From positions 434,001 through 498,000 of the forward strand of contig NC_083372.1 in the NCBI RefSeq assembly GCF_029542785.1: a stretch of 64,000 nt of DNA. The letters run 5' to 3'. The notes beneath the pieces were generated by a model. That model searched no databases and was not told the origin of the DNA. It was given only the letters and a program-made list of their open reading frames with translations. Positions 42,305 through 52,280 of the stretch are shown one piece after another; the first letter of the stretch is position 1; each line of letters opens with the position of its first letter. This stretch comes from Malassezia japonica. Lineage: Eukaryota > Basidiomycota > Malasseziomycetes > Malasseziales > Malasseziaceae. The translations under genes and the position numbers were made by a program.

Positions 42305-44251
42305 TTAGGGGGTGAGGACAGTAGGTGCCTTCTCGTTACTAGGCGCCTCTGTCGCCGGCTCGGGGTTCTTTTCGTTCGTAGAAACAAAGCCACCCGTTTC
42401 ATGGCCCTGGGCCTTCTCGTAGCCCTCCTGGCCGATAAGGTTGAGCTCGTCCTGCTTGCGGTCGATCTTGTAGAAGAAGAACCAGAAGAGGAGACCGCCG
42501 ACGAACGACAGGCCGGCAAATACACCGTAGTTGACCACAAACAGCGGGTTGGCCGACAGGGCGACAAAGGCCTCGCCAATAGCAGCAGCGACGGCGGTGG
42601 TGAAGGAGCCGATAGCCATGACGATCGAGCGCATATTCTTTGGCGCCATGATCATGGCAATTTCCATCGAGACGATCGAGGCAAAGATCTCGCTCAAGCC
42701 AATGAGCACGTACGCGCCCGACTGGACCCAGACGTTGATAGACGAGGCCGCCTCTGAGCAGTCGACGCCGTTCAGGGTAATGCTGTCACCGACGTACTTG
42801 CCGCAAGGGTTGGTCTGGTAAATGTAGTGCTGCAAGACCGAAGCCCAGATCATTGACATCGACACGCAAATGAAGCCGACCGTAATGCGCTTAATAGGGG
42901 TGAAATTGATGCGGTAGCGGTCGATCATCGGGTATACCAAAAGGTTGAAGAGGGGGCACATAACAATAATGAAGATGGGGTCGAGCTGGCTGACCAGCTC
43001 GCTGGGAGAACCGTTCAGGCTCATCTGGCTGCTCTGGGTCAGAAGAGGACCCGTCAGCTGGTTGTAGCACAGCCAGTACAAGGGGAAGAAGATGAAGATG
43101 GCGCAAGCTTTGATACCACGGCTCAGCTCATCGATCCAGCGGTCGTTGTAGATCATCCAGTCGGGAGACTGGTCTTGCACCATAGAGGGACGCGAAACGT
43201 CCCAGAAGTGGTCGCTCTTGCAGTTGCGGATGAAAGTGGTGGGGTTCCAGCTCCAGCTGGCCTTGATCGCACGGCCCCACGCCTTGCAGGCAGTGCTAAG
43301 CACCGAACCCTGCGGCGGCGTGCTGACATAGTAGTTGCGGCCGAACCAGAGCACAGGGACTGGCAGGAAGAAGACGAGGGTGGGGAGCAGGTACGCAAGC
43401 CAGTAGCCGTGGTTCATCTCGGCGTAGATCATACCAAGCTGACCAGCAAGCGAACCCAGGTTGATCATGAGGTAGTACCAAACGTAAACACGAGCGGTCG
43501 TAAGCGCAGGGTCGATAATCACACGCTCGCCCGATTTGAGCGTCACAACCGTCTCTTCTTTGACCTTCATCTGCTCGGCCACCAGCACGGGGCAACTCGC
43601 CTTGAACACACCCGTGCCCGTACCCATGATAATCAGCGCAATGATAAAGCAAGCCTTGGCACCCTGGAGGTTGTCCAGCACACCAGGAATCGCAGAAATG
43701 ACCAGCAGAATATGGCCGATCTGAGCAACGAAAACACCGTAGGTGATCGTCTTGAAACGGCCCCAATACGTATCGGCGAGCCACGCGCCGACAAGCGGGG
43801 TAACGTAGCACCAGAACGAGTTGAATGTGATCAGACCCGTCGCAGCACGCGAGCCCATGGCAAGCGCACCCGAGTGCTGCGCGATACCGCGACCGGCGCC
43901 AGAGCGCTGGACGACGCCGTCGATGACAGGGCGCTTAAACTGGATAAAGTTGTTATACACCTGCGTCGCGCCGTAGTAACTGAAACGCTCAGCAAACTCG
44001 CAAATTCCGATCGCAAAGGTAGGGAAGTTGATCTTCTCTGGGACACGGCGCAGCGTCGAGCGCTCCTCCTCGGTAGGGAAGTGCCATTCCGTAACGTCCT
44101 CGTCGACCTTCTTCCCAGAGTCCCCCAGATGACTAAGGCCAGCGGGGATGGTTTCATCCTTGCCAGCCTCGTGGAGGTGTTGTTCATAGTTCACTTGATC
44201 GGCAGTGCCTTGGGCAATAAAGCCCTGGTCGTAGGCAGCTTCCACCACCAT
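42305..44251 (-). CDS. PTR2: Proton-coupled di/tripeptide transporter Ptr2 (POT family)
   Basis: Single exon, 648 aa. A hydrophilic N-terminus of about 70 residues precedes the PTR2 signature FAERFSYYGATQVYNNFIQF. The second signature region FNSFWCYVTPLVGAWLADTY follows, and about 12 hydrophobic segments include LVISAIPGVLDN, CFIIALIIMGTGTGVFKA, VYVWYYLMINLGSLAGQLGM and MAPKNMRSIVMAIGSFTTAV. The family imports di- and tripeptides with protons at the plasma membrane. A charged C-terminal tail could carry ubiquitination sites. Confidence 0.93.
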   Translation of the reverse strand: MVVEAAYDQGFIAQGTADQVNYEQHLHEAGKDETIPAGLSHLGDSGKKVDEDVTEWHFPTEEERSTLRRVPEKINFPTFAIGICEFAERFSYYGATQVYNNFIQFKRPVIDGVVQRSGAGRGIAQHSGALAMGSRAATGLITFNSFWCYVTPLVGAWLADTYWGRFKTITYGVFVAQIGHILLVISAIPGVLDNLQGAKACFIIALIIMGTGTGVFKASCPVLVAEQMKVKEETVVTLKSGERVIIDPALTTARVYVWYYLMINLGSLAGQLGMIYAEMNHGYWLAYLLPTLVFFLPVPVLWFGRNYYVSTPPQGSVLSTACKAWGRAIKASWSWNPTTFIRNCKSDHFWDVSRPSMVQDQSPDWMIYNDRWIDELSRGIKACAIFIFFPLYWLCYNQLTGPLLTQSSQMSLNGSPSELVSQLDPIFIIVMCPLFNLLVYPMIDRYRINFTPIKRITVGFICVSMSMIWASVLQHYIYQTNPCGKYVGDSITLNGVDCSEAASSINVWVQSGAYVLIGLSEIFASIVSMEIAMIMAPKNMRSIVMAIGSFTTAVAAAIGEAFVALSANPLFVVNYGVFAGLSFVGGLLFWFFFYKIDRKQDELNLIGQEGYEKAQGHETGGFVSTNEKNPEPATEAPSNEKAPTVLTP

Positions 44252-44596
44252 TGTGGGGAAGAGATGAGAGGAAGGTAAAGAAAGACCGGACCAACTTCGG
44301 ATCTACAGTTATATTTTTCGGAATTCGCGAAACTTGACTATCATCGCGTTATCATCACGCGCATATTGCTGCGGACGCGCGGGGTCTGCTGTCAATGAAC
44401 GCCCACAACCCCCTTTCCGCCATTTGCACGCAAGTTGTCCGATATGTGACCAATCTCGATTTGAGTTCTAAACGCCTGCAGTTGCCTGCAGATAATAAAG
44501 TGATAGGCATGCAACGCGCCGATTGGAGCGCAAGTTTTGCGCAGCAATTGTCATTAGGATTATAATTGGCCACCAGGCCAGCTCTTTCAACTACAA
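44252..44596. promoter_or_regulatory. PTR2 upstream region
   Basis: About 345 bp, AT-richer than its surroundings. Two reverse CCAAT boxes (ATTGG at 44522-44526 and 44565-44569) lie at the tRNA side. No CACGTG. Nothing else recognised. Confidence 0.5.
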
Positions 44597-44706
44597 GGGC
44601 ATGTGGTCTAGTGGTATGACGTCTGCTTCGCATCAAATCTGCGACTGAATCGGCTTCAGTGTTCGAATTCAGCAGAAGGTCCCGGGTTCAAATCCCGTCT
44701 TGTCCA
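44597..44706 (+). tRNA. tRNA-Ala (CGC) with a 38-nt intron
   Basis: Cloverleaf read by eye. Acceptor GGGCATG pairs with CTTGTCC, giving the G3:U70 wobble that marks alanine tRNAs, with one U:U mismatch at 6:67. The D arm is in GTCTAGTGGTATGAC. Anticodon stem TCTGC/GCAGA has loop TTCGCA-A; anticodon CGC is at 44629-44631. The intron, one base 3' of the anticodon, is about 44633-44670. T arm CCGGG TTCAAAT CCCGT with a C:U pair at 49:65. The A box (TGGTCTAGTGG) and B box (GGTTCAAATCC) are intact. A run of six T follows at 44708-44713, the expected RNA polymerase III terminator. Confidence 0.8.
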
Positions 44707-44707
44707 C

Positions 44708-44713
44708 TTTTTT
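44708..44713 (+). terminator. RNA polymerase III T6 terminator
   Basis: Six consecutive T immediately after the discriminator base of the tRNA-Ala gene. Confidence 0.75.
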
Positions 44714-44965
44714 ATTCCGCTTAGATGAAGAGGATCGGGATTTTGGGGTTGGACCTGTCGCCCAGGGTCACACTGCACGTCACGCCATGTCCGATGCAGT
44801 GACAAATGCCCGTCGCGCGAGGTGCATGCCGACCGCAGATTGTCCAGGGAAAGTCGGTTTGACTTGGGCAATCCCAGCGATGTATATTTTGTTTTATGGT
44901 ACTACTATTCTAACCGCGCTGCGGCGTGTGCCTATGCTTCTCATCAACTCGTAGCCATAGCCATA
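44714..44965. other. Intergenic stretch between tRNA-Ala and the HRP1-like gene
   Basis: About 250 bp. It would hold the 3' UTR of the minus-strand RNA-binding-protein gene. I searched it for a snoRNA or snRNA signature and found none convincing. Confidence 0.4.
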
Positions 44966-46433
44966 CTAGAAACGACTCCGTTCATCGTAGTTACGCGAGC
45001 CACGCACGGGCGAACGCTCGCGGTGTCCGCCCGACGAACCGCCGTGCGAGGAGCGTCCACGCGGGTCGTCGCTCGAAGGGCCGCTGCTGCCGCCGCGACT
45101 GCCCCAGCCGCCGCCGGCCGGCGACTTGTTGTCGCCGCCCGAGGCGTTGCCTGCGCCTGCCGCGCTGTACGCGCGCATATAAGCTGCGGCCGGGTTGCTG
45201 TTGGCTCCGCCAGCAGCAGCACCACCCATCGCGGCCGGGTTCCAGCCGCCCTTGGCCCCGGCGCCACCCATGTAGGCCGACATCATTTGCTGCCAGACCA
45301 TCTGCGGGTTCCAGTTGGCACCGCCCCAGCCCATCTGCTGGTACATCTTGGCCATGGCCTGCGGGTCGAAGGAGCCGCCCTTGGCCGCCTCGGCGCCGCC
45401 CGCGCTCGGCGCGCCCCACGCGCGCAGCGGCGCCTGTCCGCCGCGGCTCGGCGCGTCGTTTGCGCCCGAGCTGAAGCGGTTCGGCGCCGCGCTCGACGCC
45501 GGCTGACCCCGCGATTGGGCGCGCTTCACCTCGATCTGCTTGCCGTCGAGCATGAGCGGCTGGTTGGCGAGCGTGCGCTCGACGCCGTCGTCGTCCTCGA
45601 ACGTGACGAAGCCGAATCCACGCGGGCGGCCGGTATCCTTGTCCATCATCACTGTGCTGTCGAGGACGTGGCCAAACTGTTGGAAGAGCTGCTTGAACGA
45701 GTCCTGCGTCACAGTCTGGGGCAGGCCGCCGACGAAGCACTTTTGGGTCTTGGACTGCTCCGGGCGTGGAATGGCGCGCTTCGGGTCGATGATCTTGCCG
45801 TCGAGGTAGTGCTCGCGGACCATCACCGCGTTCACCGACTTGGGGTCCGAGAACGTCACAAACGCAAAGCCGCGCGAGCGGCCCGATGTGCCGTCGCGCA
45901 TCACCGTGCACGAGCTCACCGGCCCAAACTGGCCAAAGTACTTGCGCAGGCTCTCTTCACTCGTGTCCCAGTTGAGACCGCCGACGAACATTTTTCTAAC
46001 CTGTTAGTATGTATTCTGTAAAATTGGGTGCACACGCCTATCCTGACATAGTCAATAGAGCCTACCTCGTATGGCTAAGCTGATCTGCTACGACAGACTA
46101 GTGTCTATCGTTGACGTGTGCATCCCTGTCTACCACTCACCCTTCATCAGGCAAATCCTGCGGCGCCACATGCTCACCGCGCATCGCAGCAGCAGCACGC
46201 TCCTCTGCAGACTCGACCGTAGGCTGCTGAGCTACAGGAGGAGCCGCTGCCGTCATCCCCGGGATAAACGAGCCGCCTGCCTCGGCCGTCGCTGCCGGCG
46301 CGGGAGCCACCGCCGCCGCAGGCGCAGCACGCGGGTCGGCAGCAACAGGCTGCGCGGGAGGCTTCACACTAGTATCGGCCTCCTCGCCGTAAAGGTCTGC
46401 ATACAAATCGTCCGCCTCGTCTGCGTTCGACAT
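44966..46433 (-). CDS. HRP1: Hrp1/Nab4-like RNA-binding protein with two RRMs
   Basis: Exons 46141-46433 and 44966-45995, joined across a 145-nt intron, the longest here; about 440 aa. Exon 1 encodes an acidic start (MSNADEADDLYADLYGEEAD) and an Ala/Pro-rich region. The join gives DEGKMFVGGLNWDTSEESLR: RRM1 (residues about 98-175, RNP1 GRSRGFAFVTF) and RRM2 (CFVGGLPQTVTQDSF, RNP1 GRPRGFGFVTF) are of the Hrp1/DAZAP/Musashi type. The C-terminus is Gly/Asn/Ala-rich with RGG-like units and ends RSRF. Hrp1 binds UA-rich enhancer elements in cleavage factor I and shuttles with mRNA. Confidence 0.88.
45996..46140 (-). other. 145-nt intron of the HRP1-like gene with tandem acceptors
   Basis: Donor GTGAGT, branch motif ACTAAC. 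Two AGs lie close together after it: CAG and, five bases on, GTTAG. Only the second keeps the RRM1 frame. Confidence 0.7.
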
Positions 46434-46557
46434 GGTCTTTGTCAACCCGTTTTGCGCGCCGGGCCGCTGCAGGCGTTGCTGACTAAACCACACGTGGAGC
46501 AAGCGGAGGTCCGGCGGTGCCAGGTTGCTTGCTGCGCTCGTGCGCAGGGGCTCGACG
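46434..46557. promoter_or_regulatory. 124-bp divergent promoter HRP1-like/YNC13
   Basis: CACGTG at 46491-46496, midway between the two start codons. Confidence 0.5.
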
Positions 46558-49500
46558 ATGTCACTGCCGAGCACGTCTTCCGCTGGGGCACAGCGAAGAG
46601 GTGTAACCGACGGCGATGTGTATGTATATACTCTACAAACTGCGTTCCTGGCGCATTCCATAAGCCAGGCTGCGGCACAGGCGGAGGCGCCCCGTGCGAG
46701 CCCTGCGCGTCCGCCCGCGCCCCGGCGCTCGTCTGAGAGCAGCCAGAGTGCGCGCATGAACCTCACGGCAGTCACGGAGAAGATGCGCGACATGCGCGTG
46801 AGTGGCGCGGGACGCAGCGCGCGCCTGCCCGACAAGTTCCACAAGCGGCTTATGGAGCGGCTCGAAAAGATCGCCATGGGCCGCGACGCGCAGTGCAGTG
46901 CGCCTCTGTTTCGCCAGACCATCGGCGCGTTCTACAGCAGCGTGATGGATGCAGCGACCATGAAGCGGCTCAAGGAAAACCGCAGCGTCGAGGAGCTTTT
47001 GCTGCTCTTTTTCAACTCGGCACAGTCCTCGCTCAAGAAGCGCGTCGTGGACGAGGACGAGCGCAAGTCGGAGCTGCAGCAAGAAGTACAGGTATTTGTG
47101 CGCATCGTGCGCGAGACACTGCGCAACTCGGCAGTCGTGCCAAAAGAACTGAACGAGCGCATCGACGAGTACGCGTCGCTGCTCGGCGCGCCGGGCGGCC
47201 TGCCGCGCCCGCCCAGCGCGAGCAGCTCGCCGCGCCCCGACCAGGCCGTGGAAGACGACACGCCGGCGGCGGAAGCGCCCTTGATCTTGGCGGTCGGCAA
47301 GCTCTTTGACGTGGAAGGCGTGCAGCTCCTGCGCGACGTCGACTCGGTCCGTCCGATGTCCAACATGGCGGCTGGCATGGTCGACTTGAAGCGCATCGTC
47401 TACCGGATCCACGCACAGCAGCCGTGGCCCGGCGCCCCGGACGACTTTGTCTCGGTCGACGAGTACAAAAAGTGGCGGTCCGCCGAGCTCAATGCGCTGT
47501 CGCAGCTGATGGTCGACATGTGCCGTCTGCGCCCTGAGCTGCTCAGCAATGCGTCCACAAGCGATAGCACAGCGGCACGCATGCCGCGCAAGTCGACCGA
47601 CGGAAGCACAAGCACGCCCGAGCTCGTCGCCGACAATGAGGAGGACGGCGAGCTGACGTTTGTGCCGAGCGACACGACCGCTGCCTACCAGCGCGTGCTC
47701 GAGCGGTGCATTGACGTGGACCTGGACGCGATACGGAAAAAGAGCGAGGACGAAGAAGTATCCCTCGGCATCCTCTCGCCGCTTCATCTCCAGCTGCTCG
47801 ATGTGCTTGCGGAGCGGTGGCGCATTCCGCGTGCCTTCCGCGCGCTGGCGAACCTGCGCGTGGTCAAGGCGCGGTACGACTGCGGCGATATCCCGTTCGA
47901 GTGCCTCGGCTCCGCCCTCGACCAGGTCGTGCAGGTCGTGCAGGAGGTGGAGCCGCCGCAGTGGCGCAAGCACGACCAGCAAGCGATGCGCCGCTCGCTC
48001 GACTCTCTGGCCGACACGCTGCTGCGTGGCATCTATTCCCAGTTCCAGGCGGTCGAGGCGGCGAATATGGACGAGATGCAGCCTACGATCGAGCTCGTGG
48101 AGCGCATCCAGGTGCTGCTTGCTGCGCTCGGCCAGCAGGACACTACACCAAAACAACTGCACGAGCTGAACGAGGCGATGCGCATCAGCGCGATCCAGCA
48201 CTATACGTCCAAGACGGCCGAGCTCCTCGGCGGAGGAACCAACTTTTTGGATGCGTTTGGGCAGCTCCTCACTTGGATCCAAGACCGCGTCAAGGTGCTG
48301 GACCGTAAGTTTTCTACGTCGATCCTGTCGGTGTCGCCGGTGGACGTCGTGATTCAAAAGCTCGTGCCGTTGTATCTCGACGACCTCGCATCGATGCGCG
48401 AAGCTGTTTTGCAGCAGGTCATACAGACCAACGAGATCGGTGAAGTGAACGAGGCGCTAAGCTTGTTTGAGCGCGTGCGTGCGCTCGTGGCACTGTACGC
48501 TGCGAGCAACGCCCCGACGCCGCTCCACTTTCCGCTGCGCCGCTGGTTTGCGCCGTACGTCGAGCAGTGGCTCGCCTTGACCGAGGTGCAGGCGTCCAAG
48601 TGGGTCCAGAATGCACTCCAAGCCGATAGCTTTGCCGCGGCCGACGGAGAAGAGACGCAGCACAGCACGTCGATCACCGACCTGTCGGTCGCGCTGCGGC
48701 AGCCGCTGCAGTTCCTGCTCAACCTGCAGTGGCCGGACAAGTACGAGCAGGCGTGCTTCTTTACGATCCTCGCAAAGTCGTACAGCCGGCTCATGGAGCA
48801 GTACTGCCACGCGATTGAGGACCTATTCATGGCTGAGATGCTGCCTGCGCCCGACGAGCCGGCGCCGCTCCTCGGCGGCTTTCTGGACGGGCAGCTGGCG
48901 AACGAGTACGTGGCCGCGCTCCCTCCGAAGCAGGCCGCGTGGGTCGCCAAGGCCAAGCAGACGATTGCAGGCGAGAAAAAGATCCAGCCCTTCCTTTTCC
49001 AGCCTGCATCGTGTGTCAAGCTGAACAATATCGAGGCGGCACGCAAGCTCCTCGACGATCTCTACAAGCGCATGGACGCGGACCGCCAGGCGAAGATTGT
49101 TGCCGAGCAGCTCCACGCGCTGCCGGAGGACGAGGGAGATGACTCGGCCGTGGGCCTTGGCAGCGAGCGTGCGCCGTTGCACTACCTCTTTTCCGTCAAG
49201 CTCGTCCAGGCCGAGCTGCTGGACGCAGGCCGCGACGAGGGCGAAAAGCTTGCGAATCGCCTCGACACGTTTGTCACGCTGAGCGACGAAAGTGGCATGC
49301 GCCTCGCCAAAACGCGCACGATCTACGATACTTACTCGCCACGCTGGGACGAGGTGTTTGACATTCCCGCCTCTTCGCTCCTGTGGGTCTCGACAACCGT
49401 GTGGCAGCGCCGCTTTGGCAGCGAGCCAACCATTTATGGGCGCGCGCCGCTGCGGCTCGACCCGCGCGTCTTTCGCGACCAAAACGCACACGAAGTGTGG

Positions 49501-50523
49501 CTCACGCTCGACGGAAGCGGCGGCAAAGTCCTCGTGCGTATCAGTATGGAAGATGCGCACGACGATATCCTCTTCCACTTTGGCCGTGCGTTCCGTGTGC
49601 TGAAACGTTCGGAAGTGGATATGGTGCGTGTGTTGGTCGACCACATGTCGCTCTTTATGCGCCAGTTCCTCTCGCGCTCGGTCGTGCGTTCGCTGGTGCG
49701 CGGCGGCCGCGTGAATCTGGACCGTGCCATCGACAACGTCAAGGCATTGTACGCCTCGGCGGTCGCACAGGCGAACGGCACGGCGGCGCTCATTCCGCCA
49801 GTCGACGAGCGGAAGCGCAGCGCGACGCTCTCGGACCAGGAGCTCGAGGCGGCGATCGTGCCGCTTCTCGACTACTTTGAAGAGACGCTCGGCACGCTCA
49901 AGAGCTCGCTCAGCGAGGACCAGGCGCAGTTTGTCCTCACGCGTGTCTGGAAAGAGGTCCTGTCGACGCTCGAGTCGATTCTCGTCCCCCCGCTCTCGGA
50001 TGCACCCTCCGACATGCGGCAGCTGTCGGACAAGGAGGTGGACATTGTATTCAAGTGGCTGTCGTTCCTCAAGTCCTACTTTAATGCGTACGACGAAGAG
50101 ACGGGCGTCGCGCACGGCGTGCCGCTGGATATCCTGCAAGGGCCCAAGTACCGCGAGCTCATCTCGTACTTGCTCCTCCACGACCAGACCACGGACCAGC
50201 TGATGGTCGAGTGCGTGCGTGGTTTCCAGACGCGGCTCGCCAAGTCGCCCGCGGAGCGCCGCGCCAAGTCCAAGTCGGTTTTGAACCAGCGCTCGCTCGG
50301 CACGATTCGCAAGCACAAGCGGATCAAGGCCGAAGAAGACCACACGCACACCGATATGGCGATGAAGATTTTGCGCATGCGGCCTGGCACGGGCGACTTT
50401 TTGACGCAGCAGCTCATTTCGATGAACTCGCTGCAGCAGTCTCTCACGCGCCCCACGCCCTCGGCCTCGCAGCCGGGTCTGCGGCGCACATCCAAGCGTC
50501 TTTCGAGCTTGTTTAATAGGTAA
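46558..50523 (+). CDS. ync13: UNC-13/Munc13-family protein Ync13
   Basis: Single exon, 1321 aa. The N-terminus has VYVYTLQTAFLAHSIS, typical of fungal UNC-13 homologues. The central part holds the Munc13-homology region MHD1 (SLFERVRALVALYAASNAPT, then WFAPYVEQWLALTEVQASKW). A C2-like domain lies at about residues 870-1020 (LFSVKLVQAELLDAGRDEGE; YDTYSPRWDEVFDIPAS). MHD2 follows (PLLDYFEETLGTLKSSLSED; DKEVDIVFKWLSFLKSYFNA). Fission-yeast Ync13 works in exocytosis and septum integrity during cytokinesis. A basic serine-rich C-terminus ends RLSSLFNR. Convergent with RFT1, 21 bp between stops. Confidence 0.9.
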   Translation: MSLPSTSSAGAQRRGVTDGDVYVYTLQTAFLAHSISQAAAQAEAPRASPARPPAPRRSSESSQSARMNLTAVTEKMRDMRVSGAGRSARLPDKFHKRLMERLEKIAMGRDAQCSAPLFRQTIGAFYSSVMDAATMKRLKENRSVEELLLLFFNSAQSSLKKRVVDEDERKSELQQEVQVFVRIVRETLRNSAVVPKELNERIDEYASLLGAPGGLPRPPSASSSPRPDQAVEDDTPAAEAPLILAVGKLFDVEGVQLLRDVDSVRPMSNMAAGMVDLKRIVYRIHAQQPWPGAPDDFVSVDEYKKWRSAELNALSQLMVDMCRLRPELLSNASTSDSTAARMPRKSTDGSTSTPELVADNEEDGELTFVPSDTTAAYQRVLERCIDVDLDAIRKKSEDEEVSLGILSPLHLQLLDVLAERWRIPRAFRALANLRVVKARYDCGDIPFECLGSALDQVVQVVQEVEPPQWRKHDQQAMRRSLDSLADTLLRGIYSQFQAVEAANMDEMQPTIELVERIQVLLAALGQQDTTPKQLHELNEAMRISAIQHYTSKTAELLGGGTNFLDAFGQLLTWIQDRVKVLDRKFSTSILSVSPVDVVIQKLVPLYLDDLASMREAVLQQVIQTNEIGEVNEALSLFERVRALVALYAASNAPTPLHFPLRRWFAPYVEQWLALTEVQASKWVQNALQADSFAAADGEETQHSTSITDLSVALRQPLQFLLNLQWPDKYEQACFFTILAKSYSRLMEQYCHAIEDLFMAEMLPAPDEPAPLLGGFLDGQLANEYVAALPPKQAAWVAKAKQTIAGEKKIQPFLFQPASCVKLNNIEAARKLLDDLYKRMDADRQAKIVAEQLHALPEDEGDDSAVGLGSERAPLHYLFSVKLVQAELLDAGRDEGEKLANRLDTFVTLSDESGMRLAKTRTIYDTYSPRWDEVFDIPASSLLWVSTTVWQRRFGSEPTIYGRAPLRLDPRVFRDQNAHEVWLTLDGSGGKVLVRISMEDAHDDILFHFGRAFRVLKRSEVDMVRVLVDHMSLFMRQFLSRSVVRSLVRGGRVNLDRAIDNVKALYASAVAQANGTAALIPPVDERKRSATLSDQELEAAIVPLLDYFEETLGTLKSSLSEDQAQFVLTRVWKEVLSTLESILVPPLSDAPSDMRQLSDKEVDIVFKWLSFLKSYFNAYDEETGVAHGVPLDILQGPKYRELISYLLLHDQTTDQLMVECVRGFQTRLAKSPAERRAKSKSVLNQRSLGTIRKHKRIKAEEDHTHTDMAMKILRMRPGTGDFLTQQLISMNSLQQSLTRPTPSASQPGLRRTSKRLSSLFNR

Positions 50524-50544
50524 CGTCATACTGTAATTCCTACA

Positions 50545-52264
50545 TTATCGCACGAGCCGCAGCGCGTCGAGGAAAGAGCGGCGCTCGAGGAGCACACTGG
50601 GTGAGAAGAGACACGTACCAGAGAAGCAAGGTTGTCGCGACACCGAGCCCCATCGTCGTCGCAAGCGGCACCAGCGCCGAGTTCGGGGCGAACCACGTCG
50701 CGCGCTCGCCAAGCGGCGCAGCAAGGTACCGCAGCGTCGCGGCCGACATGCCGAGCGTGCCGAGGATGCTCGCAGCTGGCAGCGAGCCCACGAGGCTCGG
50801 GCGTGGGACGGCCGACGCAAGGGTCTGTGCGACGTACCGCATACAGACCACGGCACGCACCGCGAGGCCCACGATATTCGCCCAGACCAGCACGGTCTCT
50901 TGGCGCAGGCCTACCGACTCGAGGGCCGCGCCGTAGTGCGCGAATGCGCCATGCCCAAGCGCCAAAGCACCGACAAAAGCGGCGCTCGATCCGACGAGCA
51001 CCCGCGAGTACCACGCGAGGAGCGCGGGCGGGGCCGTCGACTGCAGGAACGCCTCGACAATGCCGTTGATGCCCATCACCGGCAGGTAGTAGCAGTAGCT
51101 CGCGAGGATCGCCGAGGCGTGCGACGCGCCGCCCGATGCACTCTGCGCCCACCGCGGCCCCGCGACGATCATCAAGAATGGCTGCGCGAGCGGCGGCCCA
51201 AACGTCAGCAAGCCCAGGCCGAGGAGCGCGTGCAGGCGAAAGAGGACGCTAAGGAGCGCCGCGCTGCCCTGGGCCTCTGCGGCGTCTTTTTTCGAGGAGC
51301 CGAGCGCCTCGGAAAAGTAGAGACGCGCGCTCTCCTCGATCGGCTGGAATAGTGTGCGTGCGAGGAGTGAGCCGTAGTTGCTTGCGAGCGCGTAGCCCCC
51401 CTGGTCCTCGAGCGTGGTGAGGCGCGCGACGGCGAGTTTATCGCCTTCGGTGAGCACAAACTTGAGGAGCGCCTGGCCGCTCGTGACGACGACCAGCTCG
51501 CGCGTCTCCTTGTCGAGTGGTACGCCCCGTGCAGGAAGGAGCGTCGTCACGACGCGGCGCCACGAGTCCATGTACGCAATGCCGACGCACGCCGTAAGAA
51601 GCAGCACGCCGCCGAACACGGCGCGGCTGAGCGAAAAAGCGACCAGCGCAATCGCTTCAGGACCTAGCGCCTTTTTGCCTAGTGCCCACGCAAGCCACGA
51701 AGTGTGCGCGTGCCCGACGCACGCCGCGTACACGCTAGCGAGCCAGTCAAGGCCCTGCGGCCGCAAGAGGAGCACTGCACAGACTGCGCGCGCGAGCACG
51801 GCGCTGGCCTCCATCGCGACGCGCAGGCGCACGTACCCCTCGAGCGTGAGCGCATACGTATGCAGCGGCTCCGATACCAGCTCGAGCATCGCCCCGAGAC
51901 AGTACAGCGCGACGGACACGGGCAGGGCCGAGCCCTGCGCCCGCAGTGCGTCCGGTGCGAGGTATGCGACGTATCCCCATCCTACACTCACCGCCAACAC
52001 ACTCCCTATGACCACCGGCAAGAGCGCGAGGTTGTGTACACTGCTCTGCTGGTCGCGGCGGCGCATCACGGTCGCCCGGACGCCGTCGCGTGCGAGCGCG
52101 AGGACGATGCTCAGCACGAGCTCGAGCTGCACGTTCGCCGCGCCAAACACCGCCGGCGACGTGGTGCGCACCAAGAGCTGGTTCAGCACAAACGTCACGA
52201 GGCGCACGCCGACCTGAAGCAGGAGCAGCGCGCGCGCCGACGCGAGCGTTTGCGTGAGGGCCAT
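50545..52264 (-). CDS. RFT1: Oligosaccharide-translocation protein Rft1
   Basis: Exons 50619-52264 and 50545-50596; intron 22 nt; about 565 aa. Begins ALTQTLASARALLLLQVGVR, then LVTFVLNQLLVR, the Rft1 start. Many hydrophobic helices follow, with the conserved FVLTEGDKLAVARLTTLEDQ, then GGYALASNYGSLLARTLFQP, then EESARLYFSEAL. Rft1 is an ER membrane protein needed for dolichol-linked Man5GlcNAc2 to become available for N-glycosylation. The final exon corrects the C-terminus to LERRSFLDALRLVR. The start is 16 bp from the stop of the upstream same-strand gene, with CACGTG in that gap. Confidence 0.93.
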
Positions 52265-52280
52265 GGTAAAAAACACGTGG

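Noticed and set aside
44714..44965. Possible box C/D snoRNA (an AGATGAA near 44723)
   Set aside because: No matching D box or terminal stem at a suitable distance.
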